Positions 23,331 to 35,200 of a stretch of DNA of 64,000 bases are shown here, piece by piece. Location: the NCBI GenBank assembly GCA_011316305.1, contig SAUG01000103.1, positions 124,001 through 188,000 of the forward strand. Direction: 5' to 3'. The notes beneath the pieces are model-generated. The model was not told where the DNA came from, searched no databases, and saw only the letters and a list, made by a program, of their open reading frames with translations. Origin of the DNA: Rusavskia elegans. Taxonomy: Eukaryota > Ascomycota > Lecanoromycetes > Teloschistales > Teloschistaceae. The number at the start of each line of letters is the position of its first letter. Within the stretch, counting starts at the first letter, position 1. Position numbers and translations under genes: made by a program.

Positions 23331-23831
23331 ATCCAGCAAAAGTAGTCGCCCACAGGAGTGAAGGGGGCTGATAAGCTTGATACTCTCCAGGCCGCCTTCG
23401 CCATCCAGATCGAATTTGTGACCGGGTGTTGTACCGTCAGTAGATAGGACCAGAACGACGGCAGCAACCACACGACTTAGCAATGAAGAGAGTGAATAAG
23501 GAGCCACTAAGGTACTTTTTCAGTGTTGCACTGCGATGACGTCAAGCATATGATGATGTTCGTACTTGCAGGTTGTCTTGCACGGAGCGTCGATATCTTT
23601 GTATTCCTTCCGCAACCATCCGGCTCGGTTGGCAAGTGAGAAGCTGTCAGCTGTCGCCCCTGATAGATTGTTTGATCTTCCACGGTCTGAATAATTGCAA
23701 GTATTGCGACCTTGGTCTCCCATAGTGTTTTCCAGCAAGGACTTTCCATAAATCTGGACTAGCACTCGTAAAAGCATTTCCCTCATACAGCTTAAAATTA
23801 CACAAAGACGAGACCGAGACCCGCGACCACC
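23331..23831. other. Intergenic, no gene seen
   Basis: 3' flank of glyoxalase II and 5' flank of the OBAP gene. Only short frames lacking conserved features. Confidence 0.5.
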
Positions 23832-24727
23832 ATGAGCGCCGCCGACCAAGAAACAAACGATCCTACGAGCACGCCCCTCTCCACCAAAAACAAGGTCCTG
23901 GAGACAGGCGCCTTGCTGGCACAGGTAGGCCGACTCTTCATCCCTCACCTAGCTAATCCCCCTTTCGCATCTCTTTGACACCGAATTTCATGAGCAGAAC
24001 TTCGCCCCTGTAAACGCCATATGTGCTCACCTGAATGCTTTTCACGTCTACACTTCCGACCCTCATCGTTGCGTGGAAGCAAACCATTACTGCAGCCATA
24101 TCAGTGAAGGTAAACATCCAATCCTCCCCAATAACCACGCCCATCGATGCACCAACCGGTTGGTGCCGGAGTGGTCGCAGATTCACTAATTGGAGAACGC
24201 CATCTCAGACGTCCGCCAGTGTCTCATCTACGACACCCCTCAACCAAACGCCCGCCTGATCGGCGTGGAATACATGATCTCCCCCAAGTTCTATGCCACC
24301 CTCGACACCGCAGAGCGCAAACTCTGGCACTCCCACGTCTTCGAGGTCAAATCGGGGATGCTCATCATGCCCGGCCCCGCAGCCGTACCGACGGCCGGGT
24401 GGGAGGTGGCTGAAACCAAGGAGATGGAGCAAGTGATCGGGTTGTATGGGAAGACGTACCATTTCTGGCAGGTAGATCGCGGGGATAAGCTACCGTTGGG
24501 CGGGCCGGAGTTGATGGGTAGTTTCACAAGTAAGGAACAGTTACCTGAAGGGCTGTTGGCGGAGAGGGACGCGAGGTATGGGATTAGTAGTGAGCAGAAA
24601 AAGGAAAAGAGAGGGTATATTGAGGAGCCGGAGGTGCAGACTGGTAAGTGGATATTCTATATCTTTTTTATATGCCGGTGATAGCTAAAGGGCAATTGCA
24701 GATGCCGACCAAGCGTGGAAGAAATAG
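23832..24727 (+). CDS. OBAP-like protein (DUF1264)
   Basis: Four exons: 23832-23924, 23998-24109, 24209-24643, 24702-24727, giving 221 aa. Introns are 73, 99 and 58 nt with GT..AG ends; the last exon encodes only the C-terminal DADQAWKK. Conserved DUF1264 features are clear: [77 protein letters not shown] and a Trp/Glu-rich end. In plants these oil-body-associated proteins are needed for oil body stability; the fungal role is not established. A link to lipid droplets is by homology only. Confidence 0.9.
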
Positions 24728-25598
24728 AGCTTGAAATGGACAGGTGGTATTTGTAAGATAGGTAGTTTGAAGTAATACTCCACTCAATATTGGACTGCGG
24801 GCGAAATCTGTATTCCCAAATCCCACCACCCCAGCATTGCATACTAGGCGTCGACTCAACAAAGAGCCGAACAGGAGATCAAAGGAAGCCTGCTGCTGAT
24901 CCCGTAAGATGCAGTAGACCGTGTCTTTAATCTTGCTTCTCTGTCCACACTCGCTCATCCTGGGATGTGACGAAGGCGAGCTCTAGCATTTCCGAAGCTT
25001 GGACGGAATGAAACGAAGATCCCAGAACCAGCGTACAATCACTCTGGCGTCGTTGAAGCATCGAGCTCTGGTGAGACACCCATCACGAGACCGTGGCGCT
25101 CTTTCTGGTCGAGGCGAGACACAAAGCGTAGCTCTGTGGGCGACAAAACACCAGTACTGGTGTTCAGAGACTGTCGTATCGCCGATCTTGGCGATAGGAA
25201 ACAGTTCTTTCATGCAGTTGCTGTTACGTCCAGTGACCGAGGGGACCCGAGAGGCGGAATCGTAAAATCACCAAAGGTGGTGCGAAGAAACAACCGTCGT
25301 CCGCCCTCTCCAGGAATCTTCATAAGATGGCGCTAAACCCACTAGCGCCCACACACTCGCAAACTCTTGGCATCAATCTACCCACGAACGACCTGAACCT
25401 CCGCCCAAGCTCGAAATAGCCGTCTTCATCGTCTGCAAAAGTTAACTATCCTCGCCGGTACGTGTCCCTTTTTACCTGATGTAGCTCTCTAAGCTTTCAT
25501 ATCCTCTTTCCTTCCAGAAACTGATCATATTACACAGCCCGCAACCCGCAATCCGCAACGCACCAGACAACAAGCAAAACCACACCACACAGACAACC
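24728..25598. other. Promoter region of the S29 gene with a probable 5' UTR intron
   Basis: No coding gene seen. Just upstream of the S29 ATG, a GTACGT at 25458 and a CTTTCCTTCCAG ending at 25517 look like an intron in the 5' UTR, a common arrangement in fungal ribosomal protein genes. Confidence 0.5.
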
Positions 25599-26110
25599 AT
25601 GTCCCACGAATCAGTCTGGTACTCGCGCCCGCGCACTTACGGCAAGGGCTCTCGCGCATGGTATGTTCTCGATCCTCCTACCCTTGTTCCCTCAGCCTCC
25701 TCTTACTTCGTTCGACTCCCTACCTTCTTTCCTCCATTCCCAACGCCTAATCAAAACGCACATATTGCATTGAGATTCCAGATGGCTAACGAGTCTTATC
25801 TACAACAGTCGTGTCTGCACCCACAAAGCTGGCCTCATCCGCAAATACGGCCTCAATATTTGCCGCCAGTGCTTTAGGGAGAAGAGCCAGGATATTGGGT
25901 TCACGAAGGTATGTGGGCCTTGTTCGTTTGTTCTTGCTTCGGCGGAGGGGTGGAGAACAATGGTTCCTTGGAGGGAAAATGGATTGGGGATCTTTTGACT
26001 GGAGAGGGAGCGAGCGGATAGTGGCAGTGGGGGGAGGACTTCAAGGGGTTGGGAGGGGTTGGGAATTATATGGTTGGATGCTAACGTCTTTGGGTGAACA
26101 GCATCGATGA
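25599..26110 (+). CDS. rps29: 40S ribosomal protein S29 (uS14)
   Basis: Exons 25599-25660, 25809-25908 and 26102-26110 give exactly 56 aa, the family length. The zinc ribbon is intact: CRVC (residues 21-24) and CRQC (39-42), spaced 14 apart. The protein starts [20 protein letters not shown] and ends GFTKHR; the last exon encodes only His-Arg-stop. The introns (148 and 193 nt) are longer than most in this window, as is common for ribosomal protein genes. It is a small-subunit head component near the mRNA decoding region. Confidence 0.97.
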
Positions 26111-27220
26111 GATACGATTTTCGATTGTTGGTGGAGATCCAGTTCAACGGGGGCATGTGAGAAAATGAGAGATCTTTTGCTGGTTCAGTGGTCCAAGGCG
26201 AACAAACATGGAAGCTTTATCTTTGAGGTGATAAGACTTTCGATGTGAAATAAAGGGCATATCCTCAAACACCAGAGTGCATGATGTTATGAACCATTGG
26301 CTGTAAGGAGAGAGATATATGTGAACGAAGAACGTCTGTAATTGCAGCCTCCATCGTCTCCAGATGAGGTCTCGGATCTCCTTTCGAGCTATACCACGCA
26401 CGCTTCCATGGACGCGATAATTTCCACGTCCGCACATCGTCATACCAAAACAGATGCCTAAGAGTTTGTGAATGCAATATCATGAGCGATGTTGGCCAGA
26501 GTAGCAAAGTCAGTTCAGGTACCAAGTTCGCCCCCACGCAGCATCTGCGACTTCGTTCTCCAATCCAGCCGATGGCAACGTTGTCCGAGCTGGGACCGTG
26601 ATGACGACCGTCCAGAGCCACTGAGCCTATTGGCCAACGGTCGATTCAGCGGAGCGAAAAATGTTGAGAGAAAGGGAAAAGTGATTGATGATGTTGAGAC
26701 TGGATAGAACGAAGAGCGGGGATAGAGAGCTATCTGCTGTACCAGGGGGCAAGGCGTTCGATGTAAGACGATTCGTTGCCCTTTCGATCGGATCTGGTAG
26801 CTTGACTGAAGCCGTATTGGACTTGGAGGTGGGCACTATCATAGGAAGTAGCTATATTGGGGACCCGTCGTGCCGATCATCGTGTAAGAATAGCTACATT
26901 GCCGGTCAGCATATGCGAGCATCCTATTCGTGCAGGCCACCACTCTGCTACAAGCTGCGCAATGCTGCATTGAGAAAGGAACATACTTGATAGGAGATTG
27001 CTATGGTGGTGGAAACCGTATACGGAGCTGGAGGTCTGTCAATGGTTGCGGACCGAGTTGGTTGTGTTCTGGGACGGTAAGAACATTTCCTGCCATGATC
27101 CTTCAATATGTCCTCTAGAATAGGTTGCTTATTAGCTGGACCTGAGTAACCCTTTTTGAGAGCCGAACAAACTCTCTGAGGATGTTTCCCATTGATCGCG
27201 GAAAAGACAGGAAAGTGTTG
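26111..27220. other. 1.1 kb gap between converging genes
   Basis: Lies between the S29 stop (+) and the Snf4 stop (-), so it holds both 3' ends. I see only short frames with no family character. Confidence 0.5.
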
Positions 27221-28520
27221 TCAACCCATCCTGCTGTCGTCACCCTCCCCTTCCAGGAGGATATATTCGAGGATGTCACTTAAGGTCAAGATGCCGACTA
27301 GCTGGCTGTTCTCATTAATTATAACCAGACGATGAACACGCGACTTGCGGATGGTATCGAAGATGGTGTCGAGGCGATCGTCCATGGAACAAGTGTAAAT
27401 GCCGGGGAAGTCCTATTGCAGAGCATATAAGCAAGATTTATAACCAAAAGATGGATGGACATACCTCAGGCCGTTTTTGTAGAGCTTCCCCCACATTCAG
27501 ATTCAGCTCATCGTAGTTAGCGCCCTTGATCAGAGTGATGACATCTACAGCTTCGAAAACATTCGTCACCACCTTATCGCTGTTGACGATTGGCACACTG
27601 GAAATGTTAAAGTTGACCAGCTGATGGATGACGTCGAAAACGGGTGTCTCCATTGATGCCGTCTCTAGGTTCTGGTAGGTGCCGAGATTGAGATGTCTCA
27701 AGGGTTTCCGAAGCAGCTGAGTCTCATGCACATTGACCGCAACGAATTTTAAGATGCGATATTGAGTCACAACACTGACGACCATAGCCCGTCCAGTTTC
27801 ATCATCGATATCGACTAGTGGTATGCGGCGAGCGCGGGTCTCCAGCATGTGTCGACATGCCTTGTATAGCGGCTGCAAGGGATGAATCGACGCTGTCTCG
27901 AGCTGTGAAACACCAATAGCTTTCTCGATATCTATGCCCCACGTTAGATACTTCTGGGGGAGGTGTCCAAGCCGAACGTACCCCGAAGACTGTTGAGCTT
28001 GAATTGATCGATGCGTTTGACAGCGTCAGGGTTCTGCCAATAGTACTGTATCAGGTTGATGTAGTCCGATGTCGTCAATAACCCCGCAAAAGTCGAGGTC
28101 TTCGAGTCCCATAACGGCGCAGAGACAATACCTGTGCGTAATGATCAGCCACCGCCCTATTCACACGCATCCCCGACGAACTCACCATTCTGGACCAATA
28201 TAGCCAAACTCTTTTTCACCAGTAGTGAGGTATCGAATATGATCAAGCGGAAGCTCAACGGTAGGACATCGTAACTGGTCCGAACTTTGAGGAAATCGCG
28301 GATGCGTTGCTAGAAAGACGCAGACTGTATTAGGCATTGCTTTCCACCTCGGGGGATGCGGTCCTTGAGCGCGGCAGGAGAGGATACGTACCAAACCTAT
28401 GCGCTGGTCTCGATCTATCGCGCTCTCTGGCTTAGAAGGAGGCATTGCATGGGACTGTGTTCGAGGACGCAAATATGAGGCGGGTTGTACAAAGCCGCCA
28501 TGGCTTGGGATGGTACTCAT
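27221..28520 (-). CDS. snf4: AMPK gamma subunit Snf4 (CBS domains)
   Basis: Five exons on minus: 28520-28392, 28309-28186, 28131-27982, 27931-27465, 27412-27221, giving 353 aa. Start at the ATG 28520; the frame extends upstream only to a TTG. The protein carries four CBS repeats in two Bateman modules. Landmarks are QRIRDFLKVRTSYDVLPLSFR and GIVSAPLWDSKTSTFAGLLT in CBS1, ARRIPLVDIDDETGRAMVVS in CBS2, ETPVFDVIHQLVNFNISSVP in CBS3 and RKSRVHRLVIINENSQLVGIL in CBS4. As the regulatory subunit of the Snf1 kinase it senses energy state through adenine nucleotides and controls glucose derepression. The first about 40 residues are disordered and variable. Exon joins are in frame throughout with GT..AG ends. 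Confidence 0.95.
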
Positions 28521-29013
28521 GGTTCCCCAGCGGCCAGTGTTGGCCCACAAGGGTCGGTGGCCGGTACTTACCTACCTGTAAGCTTTAGCACTGTGGATGT
28601 CGTGAGCTTGTCTCGTGGGGGTTTCCCAAAGTAGATCACTTTGAGGAAATCGGTGGCTGGCGCTGATTGAGTCAAGGCGACATGCAAAACGTTGGATAAC
28701 TCTTTGGGGCTTAACAAGAGTGTCCAAACCAACCAGTGCTGCTGGTGACAGTCAGGAAGTTTGCATTGAGATGATGGGATTGGGTGTTACTGAACTGACA
28801 TGTGAAGATCTGCTTGGCGTCATCAGTGTGGGGGTTTCAGGGTCGCTAATCGTGTGTATTTTCACCCGTACTACGGAGTACTGAATATCGTACCATGTTA
28901 CATTTCTTACGGGAGGCAAAAGTATCAAGCAACATTCCATTCCATCTATATACCGTCGAACTCGCGCTGGCAACTTAGATGCTCTTAATTTGATTCCACC
29001 AAAGCGCCATCCC
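28521..29013. other. Promoter of snf4, 3' flank of las1
   Basis: No gene visible; both neighbours are on the minus strand. Confidence 0.5.
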
Positions 29014-30369
29014 TCACTTTCCTAGTCGTCGATCCCGAACCAAAACCGGGTCCAACTTCTCTGGTACATCATCTGGTGACTCTCCTGCTGCACTGTTCCC
29101 GACCTCTAGACTCTTTATGGTTTGAGAAATACGATTTCCAAACGCTCTCTTGACTCGAACATGTTGTGGACACTCCGAGATCGATGCGGCAAGCCGTACA
29201 GTCCAGCCGTTCGGCGATTGCAGACATCTTGAGACCATTTCTAGGCCATTCAACCCGCTTTGTCCACATGCTTTGTGCCAGTCAGGCGCTGTGTAGATAC
29301 GGTCCAGCCCCATGAACATCGACCCTCGAAAGGTTTCCGTTGATGAAGTCAATGTAGGCTGGGAGGTCAGGTGCTTGGCCATTACGTCGGATAGCATCCG
29401 TAGAAAATTGGGTCGACTCAACGCTAGCAACTTGAATATCGGATCCCAGTAGTTGTATATGTCGCATGTCAAACGATCACGCCTAACATCGCCGCGGCTC
29501 GCGGTCGACATTGCGGCTGTACTGTCCTCGCTGCTTGAATAGAGCATCCAATGGTTGAAGAGAACGTCGATGAACTCCGCCGATGCCTGCACGCCCCCAT
29601 TAGAGTTTTCCAGAATCTTCAAGATTGACTCGAACGTGATGCGTGACTCATTACCAATGTCCTGGTCTCGCTTTGCGCTTGTGGGTACATGAAGATCAGG
29701 ATAATGTTGCACAATATTTGTCAGATCTTCTCGCATTGATGTGTATCTTTCGCCAGAACATGACGAACCGCCAGCACACTCGTCATTCAATTGCATCCAG
29801 TAGTGTGTTTGCAGCCAATCCAGAGCCTTCTGAGCAGCTTGGCGTAAGACAACCAGCGATGGTAGTTCGCCATGTATCGCTTCGTGACGAAGCTCGACAA
29901 AAGATGCAGGGAGTTTGAGTTCCCTGGCTTTGTCGTACATCGAAACTTTATAGTGGCTCTCCTGCATGGAGTCAAGCAGTCCAGTGACGAACCTGCAGAA
30001 AGCGGTACAATAGCTTGCTCGCAGGGCTAAAGCGGACATAGTGGGGGCCTGCACAGGCGTAGCATCGTTCAGGATGGCTTCTGTGATGTACCAGGTCGAC
30101 TCAATAGTATGAGGAAGACTTCCGCGCAACTTCCAGGCCTGGATCTGCTCCAGAGTCAAACACCAAGAAGATGTGGATACCAAGTCTCAACAGAGGACCA
30201 ACTTAGGAATTTTGCATCATGGACGATCCATCAAGATTGACTTGAGCGGACTTACCTGGCTGCAGGCCTTCCGTCGAAGGTCTGGACTATCGCTGGGTGG
30301 AAACAACCAGGCTCGAAGTCTGATCAATGCATGCCCATCACGCCACGGCGTGACAATAATGGATGTCAT
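29014..30369 (-). CDS. las1: Las1, pre-rRNA ITS2 endoribonuclease
   Basis: Two exons on minus: 30369-30256 and 30144-29014 (111 nt intron, GTAAGT..AGCAG, phase 0), 414 aa. The first exon supplies the conserved start MTSIIVTPWRDGHALIRLRA, then FPPSDSPDLRRKACSQ, and joins to IQAWKLRGSLPHTIESTW. Residues 60-150 hold the HEPN nuclease domain with FCRFVTGLLDS and the catalytic RHxxxH motif (RHEAIH, residues 124-129) in FVELRHEAIHGELPSL. Las1 works with the kinase Grc3 to cut ITS2 and start maturation of the 60S subunit in the nucleolus. The C-terminal half is poorly conserved, as usual, with the motif LNGLEMVSRCLQSPNGWTVR near the end. Confidence 0.93.
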
Positions 30370-31020
30370 TAAAATGCATGAGTCGCTTCATAGCCAGTCC
30401 GAAGATGTTGTTAGAAGGCGTTTGCAGATTCAATGTTCCGATGTAGATCAACGATTGCAGTACGTCCAATAAGCCGCATCTTTCGTAGTTCGATTGTCGC
30501 GATGGGCCAAAAGCGATTGATTTGTTGCAATTGTCGAATCAGTAAGAAGGAGTTGAAAACTTCCAGGTTCATCAGGCTACGTACGAAGCTAGTACGAAAA
30601 AGTTGGTTCCTGTCATCGCCAGGAGCATACAAGGCTAGACTGCCAAGACTGCCTTCCGAGTTTATCAATGAAGGGGGGCCGAGGGTAGGGGCTCTAGGTA
30701 TTCGAGGTACTCTACTTTATGTCGTTCTTTACCATGTTGCATGGCTTGGGAAAGTGGCAAGTTGATGTGTACCCAAAGCCGGTATTGAGATAGTCCCAAA
30801 ACGAATCAGTATATAATTCATTCCGTATTCTACACTGCAAACCAGTACTCCTGCCGTTGGGTATCTATTTCTTCTAAACCCGTCATCCAGATACAGTCGA
30901 TGCCTGATCGTTGCGCTGGCCAGCCAGCTGCGAATATAGCCACGTCCCAATGTATCCGTCCATGGAATGGAAAGGACCAGCTGCGTGAGGAAGCCGCGAA
31001 AACCTCTTAAAGAACAGAAA
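30370..31020. other. Promoter of las1 and 3' flank of the next gene
   Basis: No gene seen. Minus-strand frames at 30411-30668 overlap the las1 promoter and have no partner exon. Confidence 0.5.
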
Positions 31021-32214
31021 TCACAACCACATAGAATTCTGATTCGCAGCATCAGAGATCTTCGGCTGGCAAACTTGAACGCCAGGATGGAAGGGCATGT
31101 AGTCAGTGAATGGATCGTCGCTGTCGAAGAAAAATGATTGATTTGATAAATCACCGTAAGTGGCAGGTAACAAGGCCGGCTGAGCTTCATGTGGTGCCGG
31201 ACCAAGGGGGAGATCCTCCTCAGCCTCGTCTGTTGAGTAGCCTTCTTCCTCTGCATCATGTCCGCCATGGTTTGGTGGCTGCCATGTCTCCTCCAACTTC
31301 AGCCCTTTGCCCTGTGGTTGTGTCAGGAGCTGGTCAATGTGGTCTGGTGAGACATTGAGGCTTGAAAGCTCTCTACGGCTGGGTCCATCATACAAGCCCA
31401 TCCCAACTAATTCCTTGCTCTTCTGTTTCGTGACTTTCATGGGGATTTGAGATTGGACATACTGCGGTGCAGAATGCGGAGCTTGGAATCGAAAAGGGTC
31501 TGGAGTGTGCTGTGTCGAATAGGTGGTGTAGTCGGAAGGGATCTGCGAGAAGTCCACAGATTGAAAGTTTGCGAAGGACGAGTCGTAGCTGTAAGGGGTT
31601 CCGGTGTCATCTTGCAGATATGACGAAGATGGATTGTAGTATGGATATGGGTAAGTGGTAAGGTCGACCGATGTTAGCTGTGAATAACCATCTGATACCA
31701 AGTTTCGGAGTTGAGTGTTCGAAGCGGCCTTGGAACCGAGTGAGGACTGGGGAAGGTAATTTGACATATCGACACAGGCGAATTCTTGGTGTGCCATGAA
31801 TGGTTGGAGGTCCGGAGCAACACCAGAAGGCAACTCTTCCAGGCAATTATCAAGAGGATATGAGCCAGAATGCCACGTCAGGGGCCTCGTGGTGGATGAT
31901 AGCCCAAAGTTTCTTGTTCCGTGTGCTACTGCCGCTGCTGTTCGCGGTAAGGGCTGTGAAGGGTCTATTGGTTGTGATGTTCGCGGTTTGGTTTGCGAGG
32001 TGTGAGCTGTTGTAGTCCTTCGACGCTGGACACCATGGGGCGTAGCACCATTACTGTGTGCTTTGGCGACTCGGGCATTGGGTCTCCTGCTGGGCGACGA
32101 GTTACTGGAATTGGCGGAAAGTCGTCGAAACAGCTGGGATCTGGCCATCTGATTGGAAACATGATTGAGCATATCATCGATGTCTGTGGACGGCATATTC
32201 CATGAATGATTCAT
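31021..32214 (-). CDS. Conserved fungal protein of unknown function
   Basis: 397 aa, intronless, from the ATG at 32214 in excellent context (CCACCATGA); the longer frame begins at a TTG. The N-terminal third is basic, Ser/Pro/Thr-rich and disordered. The middle is Tyr/Ser-rich (SYLQDDTGTPYSYDSSF). The most conserved-looking block is KSKELVGMGLYDGPSRRE followed by GKGLKLEETWQPP, a motif pair I associate with uncharacterised ascomycete proteins. The C-terminus is acidic (HDAEEEGYSTDEAEEDLPLG) and ends SFFFDSDDPFTDYMPFHPG, the kind of aromatic/acidic stretch seen in activation domains. No DNA-binding domain is visible, so a transcriptional role is speculation. Confidence 0.75.
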   Translation of the reverse strand: MNHSWNMPSTDIDDMLNHVSNQMARSQLFRRLSANSSNSSPSRRPNARVAKAHSNGATPHGVQRRRTTTAHTSQTKPRTSQPIDPSQPLPRTAAAVAHGTRNFGLSSTTRPLTWHSGSYPLDNCLEELPSGVAPDLQPFMAHQEFACVDMSNYLPQSSLGSKAASNTQLRNLVSDGYSQLTSVDLTTYPYPYYNPSSSYLQDDTGTPYSYDSSFANFQSVDFSQIPSDYTTYSTQHTPDPFRFQAPHSAPQYVQSQIPMKVTKQKSKELVGMGLYDGPSRRELSSLNVSPDHIDQLLTQPQGKGLKLEETWQPPNHGGHDAEEEGYSTDEAEEDLPLGPAPHEAQPALLPATYGDLSNQSFFFDSDDPFTDYMPFHPGVQVCQPKISDAANQNSMWL

Positions 32215-35200
32215 GGTGGGCGGAATGGAAGAAGAAAAACAACGGGCGGTTATCGGTGGGATATCATAGCTCTCTCCGACTAAGAGGGTCAATCACGATG
32301 TCCATGGTTGGTAGGTGAATGACACTCACATGGTAGAAGGAAAGACGGTGAAAGCGGACTCTTGGGAAGTGCCGGGACAATGAAGGCAAGGGACAAGAAT
32401 GAGACATGAAGGGGTGACGATCATGCTTCCTTCATTATTCCGGGTAGCACGAGCACTATATTTGCTACCATGACTGTTGTGAGTCGTGCAGGCTGGGCGG
32501 CGTCGTCCCAGCTCATGCTCACCGACCGCACGGCAGCATGGCCATGGCGTAAGAGACGGCTCATGCAGGGCATTTCCCAGCGAGTCGACTAGCCGGGTGA
32601 CGGTTCTGACGGAGGCGGACTTGTTTGTTGGATAGGATGATGGGAAAGGGTGACGGGACAATAATAATCGGTGACAAGGGTGGAAAGGGCTGCTGAGTGT
32701 AAAGTGTAGCCTCTTAGCCTTGTTTGCAAAAAAGCAAGAGGCGCCAACGGGAAGGTTTCAAGCGAACCCTGGCCTTGTAGCTTCGCGGGTGCTCCACATC
32801 CTATGCAAGATGCCTCCTGGAATCATCTCTTGGGTTTCGTTTACTGGGACGAGGACTAGCCTCGTGTGGTTTGCTCGACTTTCTTTACTGCCACCGCCAC
32901 GACACCTGCCTTCTTACTAGTGGAGTGCATAGGAAGAACACCACCAAGGACACCTTCTTGTCCTTGCGGCACGCATCGTTGTTCCCAAGCACGCTAGAGG
33001 CAAGCAGCCAGAGCTAGGCCGTGAGACTGGGGTGGGATGGGCGTCGACGACGAAAGAGTGCATGACGTTTCCGGACAGAACAAACTGTCCAAGTACAGAG
33101 TGGTACCGCACTGCTCATCGGGACCAAGCGAGAAAGCGGTCAAGCCAGTCCATTGGGAGTTGCGTCGGACCTCGGCGGCCTGGTGCTTTCTTGTCGTGTT
33201 GCGATCCGAATGCACCAGCAGAGTACCACTATGAAGCAGCCAATGTCTTATGGTCGAACGTTGGTGGAGAGGGAAAGGGAGCATCATCTTCTCGAGGAAA
33301 GATACCGATAAGCGGCAGTATTCAGCTTCAGCCCCGCCACGGATCCAATAATCTCCGTGCAAGCGACGACAGATGATGCTCAAATCAGTTACAGGTTCCA
33401 GGTTGTAGCAGACCAATCCCGCAACGCCACAACAGATCCTTCCCAAATCCCACCCATCGCTTTCGGCACCTCGAAAGCGTTCTTACGGAGATGCGAGTGG
33501 ATCGGGTTGATTGCTTACTGGAGGTTGTAAGTATTGGCTACCGGGTCGTCGCTGTCAACCCACCCCACCACTCCCTATGCGTCCTTCCCAATCGTCGGTA
33601 AATGCTGATCACTCGACGCTTCTGGTACCGTCACAGATAGGGGCAGGGTTTACATTCACGCTACTACTTACTCCTACGTTCCTCCATTTCGCCTCGAGGA
33701 TGATGATGCGGCCAGAGACAGAGCCATCAAGTCTTGGAGGTACCTCCCCGTGCCGCCAACACCCATACAAGTACCTTCAATCAACCAAGGAGGACCGGGT
33801 GTCTGACGCAGATCCATTTAAATGTTCATCTGCGGTGTTCGTGCATCACAGGCTAGAACCTCCAACCTTGGCCTTTCATCCGGAAGCGCCTCGGTCATCA
33901 ATTGAGTTTACTCCTGCACGCACACTGCTGGAGGTGATGGAACGTCAAAGAGAAGCGCAGTCGGGACACCAAGGCTGGAAGGGGATCATCTCTGCATCAT
34001 GTAGAGCTCTTACATCTGTCACCAGCCAACCTGCAGCACCGAGAGTCGCAGCAGGCTGCGTCATCCAGCGACTCTTTCGGCAGCATGCTCCCAATTAAGA
34101 TAGTCGGAGCACGTTCCACCACCAGCCACTATGCTTCTTCGGCGTCCTTGCGGCCGCCTTCCACCACACCCATGGATGGTTCCAAGAAGTTCAAGAACCG
34201 CTCTTACGATGGGCTATTTTAGCTGCAGGTGGCCGCAAAGGCCTAGTGTTCTTCACTACTTTGGACCACATCCTCCAACCATCGATCCTGCACACCTTTC
34301 TAGCTCGATAGGACGCGGTGCCTAATCCGATTTTTCCGATGTTAGACCATAGGCTGGTCCACGGCGTTCGCCGAAGGCGTTCGGAATTGGATGCGAACCG
34401 GAACAAGAGCGTCATGGTCGGTCGGAACAAGGCTGCTGTTAATTCACCAACTAAAACGTTACTCGCTGCGGCAGGTCCTCCTGGCACGATCGACCTCCAG
34501 AGACACGGGAGGACGTGGAATGCAGGGACATCTGACATAGCAGTTTCATTACATTTGTTTGACTTCGTATCCATGCGCCCTGTCGGAGCGCTTGTCTTGG
34601 TGCAGGCATTAGTCGTTGCCGCCGTTCGTATCAAGAAGTTTGAGCGGATTATGCTGAGTGGCACGTGTGCTAGGAAATTAGGATTCTGATCGCGCATACC
34701 GTGCTACATCTACCATGGTGATCACCCCACACTCACATATGCAGCGTCAGCAGTTGCCTCGCCTATCAGCGACTGCATTGAAAGATCCAGTAAACCCTCG
34801 ATTACAACTGCGATCTGCAAGGATGGCCTGCTTACCTCTTTGAATCACTCGGCCCAACAAATGGGGGAACTTACCACACACTTTGATTCAAACCAAGTAC
34901 CGCCGAGATCACCGGAGTGCCGTGCAAGAATTCATAAGAGGTCCACATCAATGCCATCCGGCGGTTGTACCATCAGTAACCGGCGGTCTTCTAGTTCAGG
35001 GGCTTCACTGTCCTGAAAAGTTGCTGCATACGAAGCTGCCTTGCATCCGTAAAGGCGAAAGATTGCAGCGCTCTCACGCATTAGTCGTCGGATCAAGTAA
35101 CTGCGTCAGCCGTCTTGAGTGCCTCAACCGGAGACACGGCTTACTTTGCCTGCCTCGACAATTGGCGCAAACAGGTGCTTTTAGTCTCATCTGGGACCCG

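Noticed and set aside
33511..34098. 195 aa plus-strand open frame
   Set aside because: No recognisable domain, low-complexity start, no splice partner; probably chance.
34191..34697. 168 aa minus-strand frame overlapping a 123 aa plus-strand frame
   Set aside because: The two frames mirror each other, as happens by chance in balanced DNA, and neither has family character.
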